Positions 44,190-54,330 of a stretch of 64,000 bases of DNA are shown here, piece after piece. Within the stretch, counting starts at the first letter, position 1. Every line of letters starts with the position of its first letter. A program made the translations under genes and the position numbers. This DNA is from Chryseobacterium sp. W4I1 (GTDB lineage Bacteria > Bacteroidota > Bacteroidia > Flavobacteriales > Weeksellaceae). The stretch spans positions 1,178,001-1,242,000 of the forward strand of contig NZ_JAUSXQ010000001.1 of NCBI RefSeq assembly GCF_030816115.1. The letters run 5' to 3'. Under the pieces are notes generated by a model that saw nothing but the letters and a program-made list of their open reading frames with translations, was not told where the DNA came from and did not search any database.

Positions 44190-44290
44190 AAAAATTCAGG
44201 AAAACCTGACTAATAGGCAGTCTAACGATTGTACATCTTGCAGAAAGTGGTAACAAAAAGTAAATTATTAACAATTAAAGTTACCACACT

Positions 44291-45523
44291 ATGAACAAAA
44301 CATTCAACCTGTTATTCTTTATAAAAAAGAATAAAATCAGAACAAACGGAACTGCTCCCATCTACTTAAGAATCACGATAGATGGCAAGGCAGCGGACAT
44401 TGCCGCTAAAAGATACATCGACCCACAGAAATGGGATGTTAAAGCCCATAAAGCAGTTGGAAACTCTCAGGAGGCGAAAACACTTAATGTCTATCTTAAA
44501 ACTTTGGAACAGCAAGTTTACGATTCACACTACGTAATGTTAAAAGAGGATAACAATGTAACGGCAGTTGGTTTAAAATCTAAACTGCTTGGAACTGATA
44601 TTGAGCAAAGAATGCTAATTCCTATCTTTCAAGAGCATAATGATAAGGTGGAAGCCCTGGTAGGTCAGGATTTTGCCCCCGGAACATTGGAGCGTTATAA
44701 AACATCGTTAAAACATACGCAGGAATTCATTAACTGGAAGTATAAAACTTCTGATATCGATATCAAGGCAATTGATCATGCTTTCATAATGGATTACGAT
44801 TTTTGGCTTCGAAGTGTACGGAAATGCGGAAACAATACCGCGGTGAAATACATTAAGAATTTTAAAAAAATCATCAGACTTTGTATGGCATATGGCTGGC
44901 TCAATAAAGACCCCTTTCTTGGTTATAAAGCAAAGCTCAAAGCTGTAGAACGTCCGTTTCTATCCAAAGAAGAAATCCAGACGATGTATGAAAAGGAATT
45001 TGTTTCCGATAGATTGACACAAGTAAGGGATGTTTTTCTTTTCTGCTGTTATACGGGTTTAGCTTATGTTGATGTGAAGAAATTGACAAAGTCTCACATT
45101 AATATTGGGATTGATGGCGAACAATGGATATTCACCCACCGTCAAAAGACCGACACCTCAACCAGAGTTCCGCTATTACCTGTGGCTAAAGAGCTTGTTT
45201 TAAGATATGAGAATCATCCGCAGTGTGTAAACTCAAATGTTCTGTTTCCTGTTGTAAGTAATCAGATTATGAATTCTTATCTTAAAGAAATTGCTAGCGT
45301 ATGTGGAATCAATAAGGAATTGACATTCCATATCGCAAGACATACATTTGCTACAACAGTTACATTGTCCAATGGTATTCCGATTGAAAGTGTAAGTAAA
45401 ATGCTGGGTCATACAAATATCAAAACTACGCAGCACTATGCGAAAATTCTAGATAAGAAAGTGAGTGATGATATGTTAGCTTTAAGAAAGAGACTAAAGG
45501 ATCAAAAGTCTAATAGAATTTAA
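44291..45523 (+). CDS. Tyrosine recombinase (integrase)
   Basis: 410 residues. An N-terminal arm-binding domain (about 1-95, APIYLRITIDGKAADIAAKR) is followed by a SAM-like core-binding domain (about 105-215) and the catalytic domain (about 225-395). The catalytic residues seen are Lys in RQKTDTSTRVPLLP, His-x-x-Arg in HIARHTFATT, and the His and Tyr in GHTNIKTTQHYAKI. The first Arg of the usual set is replaced in CYTGLAYVDVKKL, as is common for integrases of Bacteroidota elements such as IntDOT. It lies 252 bp after tRNA-Ser, the likely target. No relaxase, tra or phage genes follow, so it is an orphan. Confidence 0.93.
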   Translation: MNKTFNLLFFIKKNKIRTNGTAPIYLRITIDGKAADIAAKRYIDPQKWDVKAHKAVGNSQEAKTLNVYLKTLEQQVYDSHYVMLKEDNNVTAVGLKSKLLGTDIEQRMLIPIFQEHNDKVEALVGQDFAPGTLERYKTSLKHTQEFINWKYKTSDIDIKAIDHAFIMDYDFWLRSVRKCGNNTAVKYIKNFKKIIRLCMAYGWLNKDPFLGYKAKLKAVERPFLSKEEIQTMYEKEFVSDRLTQVRDVFLFCCYTGLAYVDVKKLTKSHINIGIDGEQWIFTHRQKTDTSTRVPLLPVAKELVLRYENHPQCVNSNVLFPVVSNQIMNSYLKEIASVCGINKELTFHIARHTFATTVTLSNGIPIESVSKMLGHTNIKTTQHYAKILDKKVSDDMLALRKRLKDQKSNRI

Positions 45524-45634
45524 GTACAAATTAATGATCTTAAATTTAATCCGCCTCGGAACCTCGACGAGCGTATCTTCAAATACTTTTAGTATGTGCT
45601 CGGTCGAGCTACTTTTCAGGTTAATCATATGGCT

Positions 45635-45669
45635 AAAACATCCGAAGGCTCCAATCTTCGGGTGTTTTT
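45635..45669 (+). terminator. Terminator after the integrase gene
   Basis: AAAACATCCGAAG and CTTCGGGTGTTTT pair with one wobble around GCTCCAAT, ending in T5. It lies 112 bases after the integrase stop. An imperfect inverted repeat with CTCGACGAGC and GCTCGGTCGAG lies just before (about 45563-45608). Confidence 0.8.
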
Positions 45670-45884
45670 ATTATAAAATAACAAAGAGCAATTATGAACC
45701 GCCAATATTTCTATTCACAACTGCACCTTTTACTTTAAAAGCATTATTGTACATCGCATATAAAAACAAGTAAAAGAAAAAAAATAGTACGATAACAGCG
45801 GCTTTCTAAATGGTGTTGATTTTGAAAGAATAGTTTACTTTAGTAAAATAATATTTGAACAGATTACACAGGAACACAGGGATT

Positions 45885-46433
45885 ATGGATATAGTAAAAC
45901 AGATTAACCAACACACGAATCGGTTAATTGATGGACTGCTCAGTTCGTCTGTCGAGCAAAGGAAAAGCCTAACAATCGCCATTTTAGGATTTTACTTCCA
46001 ATTGGGAAACTTTGAGAATATTGTTTACCAATACATTCAGATGAGAATAAAGAAAAAACAATTAATCACTGATATCAAAAACGGAAATGTCAAAAATTAC
46101 CAGGAAGCAATTGAAAAGAGCAATGCTCTTGTAGATATTTATGCTGATAATTATGAAGAGCCAGAACCAATTGCACTATTTATTTTGGATGCATTTGCTG
46201 GTGCGACTTCTGATATGAAGTTCTCCACAAATCTCGTTAACTTATTTGTTGGAATAATTGACACATTAGATTATTACGAAAATTTTTCGGATCGGCCTAC
46301 GTACTGGAATAATTTATTGGAAGAGGAACTTGAATTTCAAAATGAGATTTTAAGGCAGCTGACAAGAGGTTCATCCTTCACAATCCTGATCTATCAAAAT
46401 AGATATGCCGGGGTTACTTTCGAACAGCTCTAA
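45885..46433 (+). CDS. Hypothetical protein in the integrase island
   Basis: About 182 residues from the ATG at 45885. A TTG at 45855 gives a longer frame, but the extra residues look non-coding. Helical and acidic, no signal peptide or membrane segment (IVKQINQHTNRLIDGLLSSS, LFILDAFAGATSDMKFSTNL). Not recognised. It lies between the integrase and a gene-poor stretch, so is probably cargo left from an integrated element. Confidence 0.55.
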   Translation: MDIVKQINQHTNRLIDGLLSSSVEQRKSLTIAILGFYFQLGNFENIVYQYIQMRIKKKQLITDIKNGNVKNYQEAIEKSNALVDIYADNYEEPEPIALFILDAFAGATSDMKFSTNLVNLFVGIIDTLDYYENFSDRPTYWNNLLEEELEFQNEILRQLTRGSSFTILIYQNRYAGVTFEQL

Positions 46434-47041
46434 AATCTTAATCAGGTTATAGTTTTTGCATTATGAAGTTTTCGCGTCAGCGGTTCGATCTATCCTGAAA
46501 AGTTAATTTTTACAGGAACTTATTTTCAAGCCAGTAGAACGAACAGTTTTGCTGAATGTATATTCTTGAATAAGAAAAAGTAGGGGGAAATAAAAAAAGG
46601 TCGGCAAAAACAAAAGCGTTGTGCTGACCATGACATTAATTACAGGATTATCTTCACAACAATTTCTAGAAGACCTTGATAGAATTTTAAGTATTGGAGT
46701 TCATATTTAGTCTTACGTTGTTAAAACTCCAATCAACTCTGGATTATACGTTTGACTTTTATAATATTTTTACTGCGATAATTATGTCAGGTCAAATTTA
46801 AAGTATTGACCAGATTTGATTAATAACTATATTTTTAATAAGTTGAGCCTTTTTAATTGACATTGATATATCGTTTTTATTAATCAAATTTTAACAAATT
46901 GTGTTGGGATAATGAGACTGGTTGCATAAATAAACAACTCAGAATATTCTTCTAACAAATTGCGGCAAAAACTTTTTATTATACCTTCGTAGAAGCTCTA
47001 AAAATCAGTATTATTGTAAGGAATAATATTTAGCATAACAT
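46434..47041. other. Gene-poor stretch with a small ORF, remnant of an integrated element
   Basis: No normal gene is visible over about 600 bp. A 26-codon frame at 46630-46710 (MTLITGLSSQQFLEDLDRIL and six more residues) looks like the start of the small HTH or excisionase proteins of conjugative elements, cut short. The rest is AT-rich and without structure I can name, apart from the promoter near 46960. Confidence 0.4.
46960..46989 (+). promoter_or_regulatory. Promoter of the TSUP/moa operon
   Basis: TTG (46960-46962), 19 bases, TACCTTCG (46982-46989): one base from the consensus TAnnTTTG. It lies 53 bases before the TSUP start at 47042. Confidence 0.6.
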
Positions 47042-47791
47042 ATGGGGCATTGGGAGATCTTTTTGTTTTTTTTAATCATCGCTTTCATTTATTCTTTAGT
47101 TGGATTTGGTGGTGGGTCCAGCTACCTTGCGGTTCTGGCAATGTATAGTCTTCCTTATCAGGAAATACGTTTAACGGCACTTATCTGTAATGTTATTGTG
47201 GTAATAGGTGGAGTTTACATTTATAACAAAAATAATCAGATCGATTGGAAAAAAATACTACCTCTTACACTGATAAGTGTTCCCATGGCATATCTAGGTG
47301 CTATTTTAAAAATAAGCAAAGAAACTTTTTTTCTGATTTTGGGAATTACTTTAATAATTGCAGCATTGTTGCTGTGGTTAAAAACAGAAACAAAAAATGC
47401 AGAAAATATTTCAGCAAATGCAGAAGCCTCCCCGTTCAAAAACGGATTTTTAGGAGGAGGAATCGGTTTTTTATCGGGATTGGTAGGCATTGGCGGCGGA
47501 ATTTTTCTTTCCCCTTTACTAAATCTAATGAAATGGGATACTCCCCGAAAAATTGCGGCAACATCAAGTGTTTTTATATTGGTAAACTCAATATCAGGGA
47601 TTTTCGGGCAGGTATCAAAACCATCTGTGGATATGAATTATTTGAGAATTTTAATCTTGTGTCTTGCTGTATTTATTGGCGGACAAATAGGTTCAAGAAT
47701 GTCTCTGAATTGGAATCCTCTAATCATCAAAAGAGTGACTGCCGTACTGGTTTTGGTAGCCGGGATAAATGTTGTAATAAAATATTGGTAA
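47042..47791 (+). CDS. TSUP-family transporter (TauE/SafE)
   Basis: 249-residue inner-membrane protein with eight or so hydrophobic segments. The two repeat signatures are LVGFGGGSSYLAVLAMYSLP near the start and LSGLVGIGGGIFLSPLLNLM (about residues 147-166), as in the sulfite/organosulfur exporter family TauE/SafE. The direction and substrate are not known for most members. As the first gene before moaD and moaE it may move a sulfur compound or an oxyanion linked to molybdopterin synthesis (inference). Confidence 0.85.
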   Translation: MGHWEIFLFFLIIAFIYSLVGFGGGSSYLAVLAMYSLPYQEIRLTALICNVIVVIGGVYIYNKNNQIDWKKILPLTLISVPMAYLGAILKISKETFFLILGITLIIAALLLWLKTETKNAENISANAEASPFKNGFLGGGIGFLSGLVGIGGGIFLSPLLNLMKWDTPRKIAATSSVFILVNSISGIFGQVSKPSVDMNYLRILILCLAVFIGGQIGSRMSLNWNPLIIKRVTAVLVLVAGINVVIKYW

Positions 47792-47807
47792 TCAGCTAAA
47801 ATTAAAA

Positions 47808-48050
47808 ATGATACTTAAAATATTAGCATTTGGAATAACGAAAGAGATTTTCGGAACTTCAGAAAAACAAATAGAAATAAACGAAGGTGCAAATATTATA
47901 GCACTCAAAGAGCTTCTGGAAGAAAATTTCCCGGAGCTGAAAAAATTAAAATCGTATTTTATTGCCATTGACGATGAATATGCGGAAGACAATCAGATAC
48001 TAACAGTCTCTAACGAAATAGCAATAATCCCTCCGGTAAGTGGCGGATAA
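47808..48050 (+). CDS. moaD: Molybdopterin synthase sulfur carrier subunit MoaD
   Basis: 80 residues with the ubiquitin-like fold and the C-terminal IIPPVSGG. The terminal Gly-Gly is adenylated by MoeB and then thiocarboxylated to deliver sulfur to MoaE. It lies 16 bp after the TSUP gene and 5 bp before moaE. Confidence 0.95.
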   Translation: MILKILAFGITKEIFGTSEKQIEINEGANIIALKELLEENFPELKKLKSYFIAIDDEYAEDNQILTVSNEIAIIPPVSGG

Positions 48051-48055
48051 TAAAT

Positions 48056-48472
48056 ATGGTTGATATAAAAATAACAGAAAATGTACTGGATCTCACAGAT
48101 TGTTTTACCCTTGCTTCCGATGCTGCATGTGGAGGGATGGCATCATTCGTAGGAACAGTACGAAATCAGACCGAAGGTAAATCTGTCATTCGTCTGGAAT
48201 ATGATTGCTACGAATCTATGGCAGTTAAGGAAATACATAAAATAACAAATAAAGCCATTTCTTTATTTTCGGTAAAAAATATCGTTGTTCATCACCGTAC
48301 CGGAATTTTGTTTCCCGGAGATGCAGCCATTATAATAGTAGTGAGCGATGGTCACAGGAATTCTGTTTTTGATGCATGCAGCTATATGATCGAAAATATT
48401 AAAAAAACCGTTCCCATCTGGAAAAAAGAAATTTTTGAGAATGGAGAAGAATGGGTTTCCGCACACCCTTAA
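48056..48472 (+). CDS. moaE: Molybdopterin synthase catalytic subunit MoaE
   Basis: 138 residues. It converts precursor Z to molybdopterin with sulfur from MoaD. The family patterns GGMASFVGTVRNQTEGKSVI, LEYDCYESMAVKEI and VHHRTGILFPGDAAIIIVVS are present, and the active-site Lys region is IENIKKTVPIWKKEIFENGE near the C-terminus. It follows moaD directly. Confidence 0.95.
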   Translation: MVDIKITENVLDLTDCFTLASDAACGGMASFVGTVRNQTEGKSVIRLEYDCYESMAVKEIHKITNKAISLFSVKNIVVHHRTGILFPGDAAIIIVVSDGHRNSVFDACSYMIENIKKTVPIWKKEIFENGEEWVSAHP

Positions 48473-48518
48473 TTTAAGGAACAAAATTTTGTATCTTTAC
48501 TATACCAGTTATTAAATT

Positions 48519-49394
48519 ATGAAAACTCATCTGCTATTAAATAAGTCGGTAAAACAGATAGAAATTGTCAAAGTTAAGGACAACAGCAGTTTTCCTTATA
48601 CGGATGATGTTTCTGTCGAAGAACCTTTGGAAATCAGGGTTTCTTATTACGCAGGAGATAAAAAAGAGTCTAAAAATATATCTGTAACGATGCGGACTCC
48701 AGGAAATGATGCAGAACTGGCAATCGGTTTTTTATTTACGGAAGGAATTATTTCCAGCCATCAACAGGTCAAAAGCACATATTTTCCGGAAGCAGAATGT
48801 TCCAGAAACAGTGAAAATATTGTCATTGTTGAGCTTGCAGAAGGTTGTGTTCCCAAGCTTATGAAAGCCGACCGCAACTTTTATACAACTTCGAGTTGCG
48901 GTGTATGTGGAAAAGGTTCCATAGAATCCATACGGACAGTAAGCTCATTTCATAACCTGAAAAAAGGAAATACAGCACTCTCTCTCGAAACTATGTATCA
49001 ATTATCTGAAAAATTACAGTCTTTTCAGAATAATTTCAGCGCTACGGGTGGTATACATGCTTCCGGTATGTTTGATTTGGAAGGCAATCTTCTTGCTTTA
49101 CGTGAGGATGTAGGAAGGCATAACGCACTGGATAAACTTATAGGATATGCATTATCTGCAGATTTGCTTCCTCTTGACGATAAAATTTTGGTTTTAAGCG
49201 GAAGAGCCAGTTTCGAGCTCATTCAGAAAGCAGCAATGGCAGGAATTCCGATTGTTGCAGCAATAGGAGCACCATCCAGCCTTGCAGTAGACTTGGCAAA
49301 AGAATTTGATATCACTTTATTAGGCTTTCTCCGGGATAACAGGTTTAATATCTACCATTTCGGCAGCCATTTTACAATTGAAAATTTGTTATGA
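48519..49394 (+). CDS. fdhD: Formate dehydrogenase accessory sulfurtransferase FdhD
   Basis: 291 residues. FdhD carries sulfur from IscS to the molybdenum cofactor of formate dehydrogenases. The catalytic cysteines are in FYTTSSCGVCGKGSIES (residues about 120-136). Further family patterns are NDAELAIGFLFTEGII and GNLLALREDVGRHNALDKLI. Its last codons overlap the start of the next gene (ATGA at 49391-49394), so it is translationally coupled. It supports the reading of the oxidoreductase at 49768 as formate-dehydrogenase-like. Confidence 0.95.
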   Translation: MKTHLLLNKSVKQIEIVKVKDNSSFPYTDDVSVEEPLEIRVSYYAGDKKESKNISVTMRTPGNDAELAIGFLFTEGIISSHQQVKSTYFPEAECSRNSENIVIVELAEGCVPKLMKADRNFYTTSSCGVCGKGSIESIRTVSSFHNLKKGNTALSLETMYQLSEKLQSFQNNFSATGGIHASGMFDLEGNLLALREDVGRHNALDKLIGYALSADLLPLDDKILVLSGRASFELIQKAAMAGIPIVAAIGAPSSLAVDLAKEFDITLLGFLRDNRFNIYHFGSHFTIENLL

Positions 49395-49741
49395 AAATAA
49401 GAATTAAAGACAACTCAATAAGATTCCGTCTAACCCAATCCGAAGTTGCAGAATTAGGACAAAACGGAAACATCTCAAGCTTTACAGAATTTGTAGACCG
49501 TCCGTTTATTTATTCTATCGAAAGAACGGAGGGCGAAGAGCTTTCAGCGGTTTTCATCGAAAATAGAATTGTACTGAAAATGCCTAAAGCTATGATAAAT
49601 GAGTGGATTTCCACAGACAGAGTTGGCTTTGACGGACAAGCCGGATTGGTGAAAATTTTAATAGAAAAGGATTTTGTATGCATTGATAATACACTGGAAG
49701 ATCAAAGTGACAATTATCCCAACCCTAATTTAAAATGCTAA
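49391..49741 (+). CDS. DUF7009-type small protein
   Basis: 116 residues, cytoplasmic. The start MKIRIKDNSIRFRLTQSEVA is the pattern of the DUF7009-type proteins that sit beside FdhD and FdhF in Bacteroidota. Function unknown. The 4-base overlap with fdhD and the 26-bp gap to the oxidoreductase suggest a role in maturing or handling that enzyme (inference). Confidence 0.65.
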   Translation: MKIRIKDNSIRFRLTQSEVAELGQNGNISSFTEFVDRPFIYSIERTEGEELSAVFIENRIVLKMPKAMINEWISTDRVGFDGQAGLVKILIEKDFVCIDNTLEDQSDNYPNPNLKC

Positions 49742-49767
49742 TTTTTCGTTTTTAAAATTTAGAAATC

Positions 49768-52171
49768 ATGGAAAACAAAGATTCATTCGATAAAATAAAA
49801 GAGGGCAGCAGATTACCTTCTGCAGAACCTCCATATAAATTGCTGGATTTGAAAGTGAAACCGCCAAAAGCCTGGGCAGCCGGCGTTCCTGCCGTTATCC
49901 ATTCATTGGACCAGTTGGTTCTCAATGCCTCTGTTCTTCGTGGAGGAAGAGCTCTTTTCAGCATGAATCAGTTTGATGGTTTCGATTGCCCAAGCTGTGC
50001 ATGGCCGGATCCAGGATGATGAACGTTCCAAATTGGGTGAATACTGTGAAAACGGAGCAAAGGCCTTAGCAGAAGAAGCTACCTCGAAAAAAATAGATGC
50101 AACGTTTTTCAGAGAAAATTCAGTGTATGATTTAGCAAAACTAACAGATTTTGAAATCAGCCAGTTGGGAAGAATTACGGAACCAATGTATTTACCGAAA
50201 GGAGGAACGCATTATCAGCCGATAAGCTGGGATAATGCCTTTACAAAAATTTCCGAAAAATTAAACGCTTTGAATTCGCCTAACGAAGCTATATTTTATA
50301 CTTCAGGAAGAACCAGCAACGAAGCAACCTGGGTGTATCAGTTGTTCGCCCGTGAATTCGGAACCAATAATTTTCCGGATTGTTCCAATATGTGTCACGA
50401 AACTTCCGGTTATGCGCTTTCAAGAAGCATAGGTATCGGAAAAGGAACCGTAAAGCTAGAAGATTTTTACGATACGGATCTCATCATTATCATCGGTCAG
50501 AATCCGGGCACCAATTCACCAAGGATGCTTTCTGCTTTGACCAAAGGAAAGAAAAACGGAGCAAAGATCATGGCAATCAATCCGCTTCCTGAAGCAGGAT
50601 TAAAAGGTTTCAGAAACCCTCAGGAAGTCCGTGCTCTGCTTAATAAGCCTTATGAATTGTCAGATTTGTACCTTCCTGTAAGGATTAATGGAGATATGGC
50701 ACTTTTAAAGGCACTTCAGATCCTGGTATTGGAAGAAGAAGCCAAAAATCCGGGGAAAGTTCTTGACCATGATTTTATCGTTAATAAAACTGCAGGCTTC
50801 AATGAATTAGTTGAAGAATTAAAATTGTACGACCTCAATTTTTTATCGGAGGAATGTGGTATTCCGGTTGAAAATTTAAGACAAGCTGCACAAATGATTG
50901 CTGCAAAAAAACGGATTATCATTTGTTGGGGAATGGGAATCACGCAGCAGCACAACGGTGTGGAAATGATTTACAATATCGTGAACCTCCTGCTGATGAA
51001 AGGAAGTATAGGAATTCGGGGTGGAGGAGTTTGCCCCGTTCGAGGTCACAGTAATGTGCAGGGTAACAGAACATTACTTATCAACCACCATCCTACGACT
51101 GAACAACTGGACAGACTGGAGGAATATTATGGTTTTAAAGTTCCGAGAGAGGGCGGTTATGATGTTGTGAATGCACTGAAAGCGATGCACGAAGAAAAGG
51201 TGAAATTTATGTTCTGTATGGGAGGTAATTTCCTTTCTGCAGCACCGGATACAACCTTTACGGCAGAAGCAATGCGAAAATTAGAAATGTCCGTAATTGT
51301 TTCTATAAAATTAAATAGAAATCATCTTATTCATGGGAAAGAAGCCCTTATTTTACCGGTAATTTCCAGAAGTGAAAAAGATATGATAAACGGCGAGCTT
51401 CAGCATGTGAGTACGGAAAATTCAATGGGGGTTGTGGAATGGTCAAGAGGTGTTCTGGAGCCAATTTCTAAAAATCTGATCAATGAAACATACGTTGCAT
51501 GCAGAATGGCAAAAGCTGTTTTGGGTGAACGCTCCGCAGTGGATTGGGATAAATTTATCAAAAGTTATGATGCAGTTCGTAATGATATCGAGCAATGTAT
51601 TCCCGGATTTGAAAATTATAACGAAAGAGTAGTGCAGAAAGGAGGTTTTTATCTTCCGAACGGACCGAGGGATGGTATTTTCAACAGTGAATCCTATCCG
51701 GGAAAAGCAGCCTTTAATATAACAGCAGTACCGGATAATTCGCTTGCAGATGACGAATACCTGATGGGAACGACCAGAACACATGACCAGTTCAATACGG
51801 TTGTGTATGGTCTGAATGACCGTTACCGTGGGATTTTCAATGAAAGAAGGGTTGTCATGATGAATGAAAAAGATATTGAGAAAGCCGGTCTAAAAGAAGG
51901 CGATCATGTAGACCTTTTCAATTATGATGATGGAATCGAAAGGATTGCTCCTCTTTTTATTATTGTAAAATATCCAATTCCTCAGAAAAGCACAATGACC
52001 TATTTCCCGGAAACGAATGTATTGGTATCCATCAATAATGTGGTTAATGGCGCCAATATGCCGGCTTCCAAATATGTCCGTATAAAGATCCGAAAACACA
52101 ATCCTGATATCTTTAAAAAAATTGATGATCATGTAATTGCTGCAGCCGGAACAAGCCTCGAACAATCATAA
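49768..52171 (+). CDS. FdhF/YdeP-type molybdopterin oxidoreductase, apparent frameshift
   Basis: The first frame runs from 49768 and ends in TGA at 50017-50019, just after GFDCPSCAWPDPG. The second frame carries on from DDERSKLGEYCENGAKALAE to 52171. Removing one G at 50014-50015 joins them into about 800 residues, the family length. The molybdopterin and catalytic parts are all present in the second part: TSGRTSNEATWVYQLFAREF, FPDCSNMCHETSGYALSRSI, IIIIGQNPGTNSPRMLSAL, GIGIRGGGVCPVRGHSNVQG and QFNTVVYGLNDRYRGIFNER. No 4Fe-4S motif beyond the CPSC is seen. It oxidises formate or a related substrate with an unknown acceptor. A real break would inactivate it; an assembly error is equally possible. 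Confidence 0.85.
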
Positions 52172-52205
52172 AATATATATTACTTAAGTAAATTATCATC
52201 TAGTA

Positions 52206-53126
52206 ATGATCATAAGAAAAAAGGAACACTGGTTCAGAATGCTTTTTGTGTGGCACGGTTCTGTTTTGCCGGCATTGCTTCCCCGCTTGGGATTGCTTTT
52301 AATTCTTTCTTTATTGGTGACTTATTTTCATGGAATAATTTTTTCGTTTAAGATTCCTTTAAATCCTGCTCCGCTTACCCTATTCGGTTTTGTATTGGCA
52401 TTATTCCTGGGATTCAGGAACAATGTCAGCTATGATCGGTTCTGGGAAGGACGAAAACTTTGGGGAGCTTTATTAAATACAACACGCTCATTAACGCGTC
52501 AGGCAATGACTCTGAAAAATATAATGAATGGTGGTAATGTTTCAGTTCACGATTTTGTTCAGCTGCTTAGTGCTTTTGTGTTTGCATTGAAGCATCAATT
52601 GAGAGGGACAGATGCCTATGAAGATTTAAAGTCCAGGCTTAATGAAGACCAGCTGAAAATAATAGAAGCATCAAAATATAAACCCGCGGTTATTATGCGG
52701 CTGCTTGGAGAATGGATTCAGAAAGCAAAAGATGAAAATTGTTTAGATTCTATCCAACAGGCACGCTTTGATGAGAATTTTGATAAACTCTCTGATATTT
52801 TGGGAGGATGTGAAAGAATAGTTTCTACCCCGATTCCTTACAGTTATCGTGTTCTGCTGCACCGGACGGTGTATATTTATTGTTTCCTGTTGCCTTTTGG
52901 GCTTGTAGATTCGCTGGGATGGTTTACGCCAATTATTGTTGTATTTGTTGCTTATACATTTGTTGCATTTGAAGCAATAGCTGATGAAATTGAAGAACCG
53001 TTTGGAACAGATGCAAACGATTTGGCTCTCAACAGCATGTGTATTATGATTGATGAAACCATTCATGAAATGGTTGGAGAACTGATTGCTGCTTCTCAAA
53101 AAATAACTCAGAATATTATTGATTGA
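52206..53126 (+). CDS. Bestrophin-like anion channel
   Basis: 306-residue membrane protein of the bestrophin (YneE/UPF0187) family. The conserved stretch LALFLGFRNNVSYDRFWEGR, then KLWGALLN (residues about 70-97) and the end EIEEPFGTDANDLALNSMC are typical. Bacterial members form pentameric ion channels. It starts 34 bp after the oxidoreductase, so it may pass formate, bicarbonate or another anion connected with that enzyme. This is an inference from position. Confidence 0.9.
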   Translation: MIIRKKEHWFRMLFVWHGSVLPALLPRLGLLLILSLLVTYFHGIIFSFKIPLNPAPLTLFGFVLALFLGFRNNVSYDRFWEGRKLWGALLNTTRSLTRQAMTLKNIMNGGNVSVHDFVQLLSAFVFALKHQLRGTDAYEDLKSRLNEDQLKIIEASKYKPAVIMRLLGEWIQKAKDENCLDSIQQARFDENFDKLSDILGGCERIVSTPIPYSYRVLLHRTVYIYCFLLPFGLVDSLGWFTPIIVVFVAYTFVAFEAIADEIEEPFGTDANDLALNSMCIMIDETIHEMVGELIAASQKITQNIID

Positions 53127-53267
53127 TTACTCAAAAGATAAGTGTATAGTGGTTTCAGAGAAACAGGTAATAATCAGGTTTGAGATTCTATCTATTCATT
53201 TGGAATACTTCATTTAAATACTGAGATTCAATACATAGACTATACTTACAAAGGTTAGTTTGTAATC

Positions 53268-54308
53268 TTATAGCGGTATTTTATGAATGCCGTCTTTTAA
53301 AGAAAATATTTCCTTTTCAGGAAAAGCCTTTTTTATTTTTCTTACAGTTTCTGCACTGCGTTTACCAGATTGGCAATAGACTAAAACAGGTCTGGAACAA
53401 CCGGAAATATAATCTAAATGATCCTGTAATTCTTCTACGGGAATATTGATTCCACCAATATTGAAATGCAGATGTTCTTCCGGTGTGCGTACATCTATGA
53501 TTTCAAAATTGCCCTTCTCCTGCATTAGTTTTTCAAACGTAATCACCTGAACCGTTTGAGCTAAACCAGTAATTTGTACAGAAGTTTTTCTTAATTTAAT
53601 AATCTGTGTTCTGCCGTTCAGAACATTCATCATCCAGAGTTTTCCAGCCAATGAATCTTCGGGATTTGTAAAATATTTGATAGCTTCATTAGCCTGCATG
53701 CATCCAACAATTCCTGCCAAAGTTGGAATAACACCACCTTCTGCACAATTTGGAACCTGCACATTTTCCGCATCGGGAAAAACGTCGCGGTAATTGGGAG
53801 AAAAACTGCCATCTTTTTGCTTTACATTCCAAATACTGACTTGCCCTTCATATTGATAAATTGCTCCGTAAACCAAGGGTTTTCCAGATAAAACACAAGC
53901 ATCATTCAGCAAACATTTTGTTTCAAAATTATCTGTTCCCTCAATGATTAAATCAAAGTCTGAAATCAAATCCATTACATTGTCGGAAGTTACCCGAAAA
54001 TTGAACGGAATGATTTTTACCGATGGATTTTGTTGCTTTAATTTTTTAGTGGCAATATCAACTTTTGATTTTCCAATATCTTCTGGAGCATATAAAATCT
54101 GGCGGTGCAAATTGCTTTCGGAGACGGTATCATCATCCGCAAGACCAATCGTCCCTATACCAGAAGAAACAAGATATTGTGCCGAGGGACAGCCCAATCC
54201 GCCCATACCTACAATCAGAATTTTAGCATCATTAAGTAACTCCTGGGAAGAAATACCAAATCCGGGTAAAGCCATCTGGCAATGATAGCGTTCAAGCGGG
54301 TCATTCAT
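53268..54308 (-). CDS. moeB: MoeB/ThiF-type adenylyltransferase with rhodanese domain
   Basis: 346 residues. The E1-like domain (about 1-240) has ILIVGMGGLGCPSAQYLVSS, the Arg-containing ESNLHRQILY and the DLIIEGTDNFETK nucleotide-binding region. A C-terminal rhodanese domain (about 255-346) has the catalytic Cys in LVYCQSGKRSAE. Such MoeZ-type proteins adenylate and thiocarboxylate MoaD in one chain. Only three of the four Cys of the classical MoeB zinc site can be suspected. It is the last gene of the minus-strand moaA-moeA-moaC-mobA-moeB operon. Confidence 0.9.
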   Translation of the reverse strand: MNDPLERYHCQMALPGFGISSQELLNDAKILIVGMGGLGCPSAQYLVSSGIGTIGLADDDTVSESNLHRQILYAPEDIGKSKVDIATKKLKQQNPSVKIIPFNFRVTSDNVMDLISDFDLIIEGTDNFETKCLLNDACVLSGKPLVYGAIYQYEGQVSIWNVKQKDGSFSPNYRDVFPDAENVQVPNCAEGGVIPTLAGIVGCMQANEAIKYFTNPEDSLAGKLWMMNVLNGRTQIIKLRKTSVQITGLAQTVQVITFEKLMQEKGNFEIIDVRTPEEHLHFNIGGINIPVEELQDHLDYISGCSRPVLVYCQSGKRSAETVRKIKKAFPEKEIFSLKDGIHKIPL

Positions 54309-54330
54309 ATGCTTTTATCTTCGGTTAAAT

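Noticed and set aside
45534..45773. 79-codon frame after the integrase
   Set aside because: It runs through a terminator hairpin and has no protein-like features.
50017..50022. TGA codons in the formate-dehydrogenase-like gene as selenocysteine
   Set aside because: Two TGAs are adjacent, they are not at the active-site position (NMCHE is there with Cys), and the downstream protein is in another frame, so read-through would not restore it.
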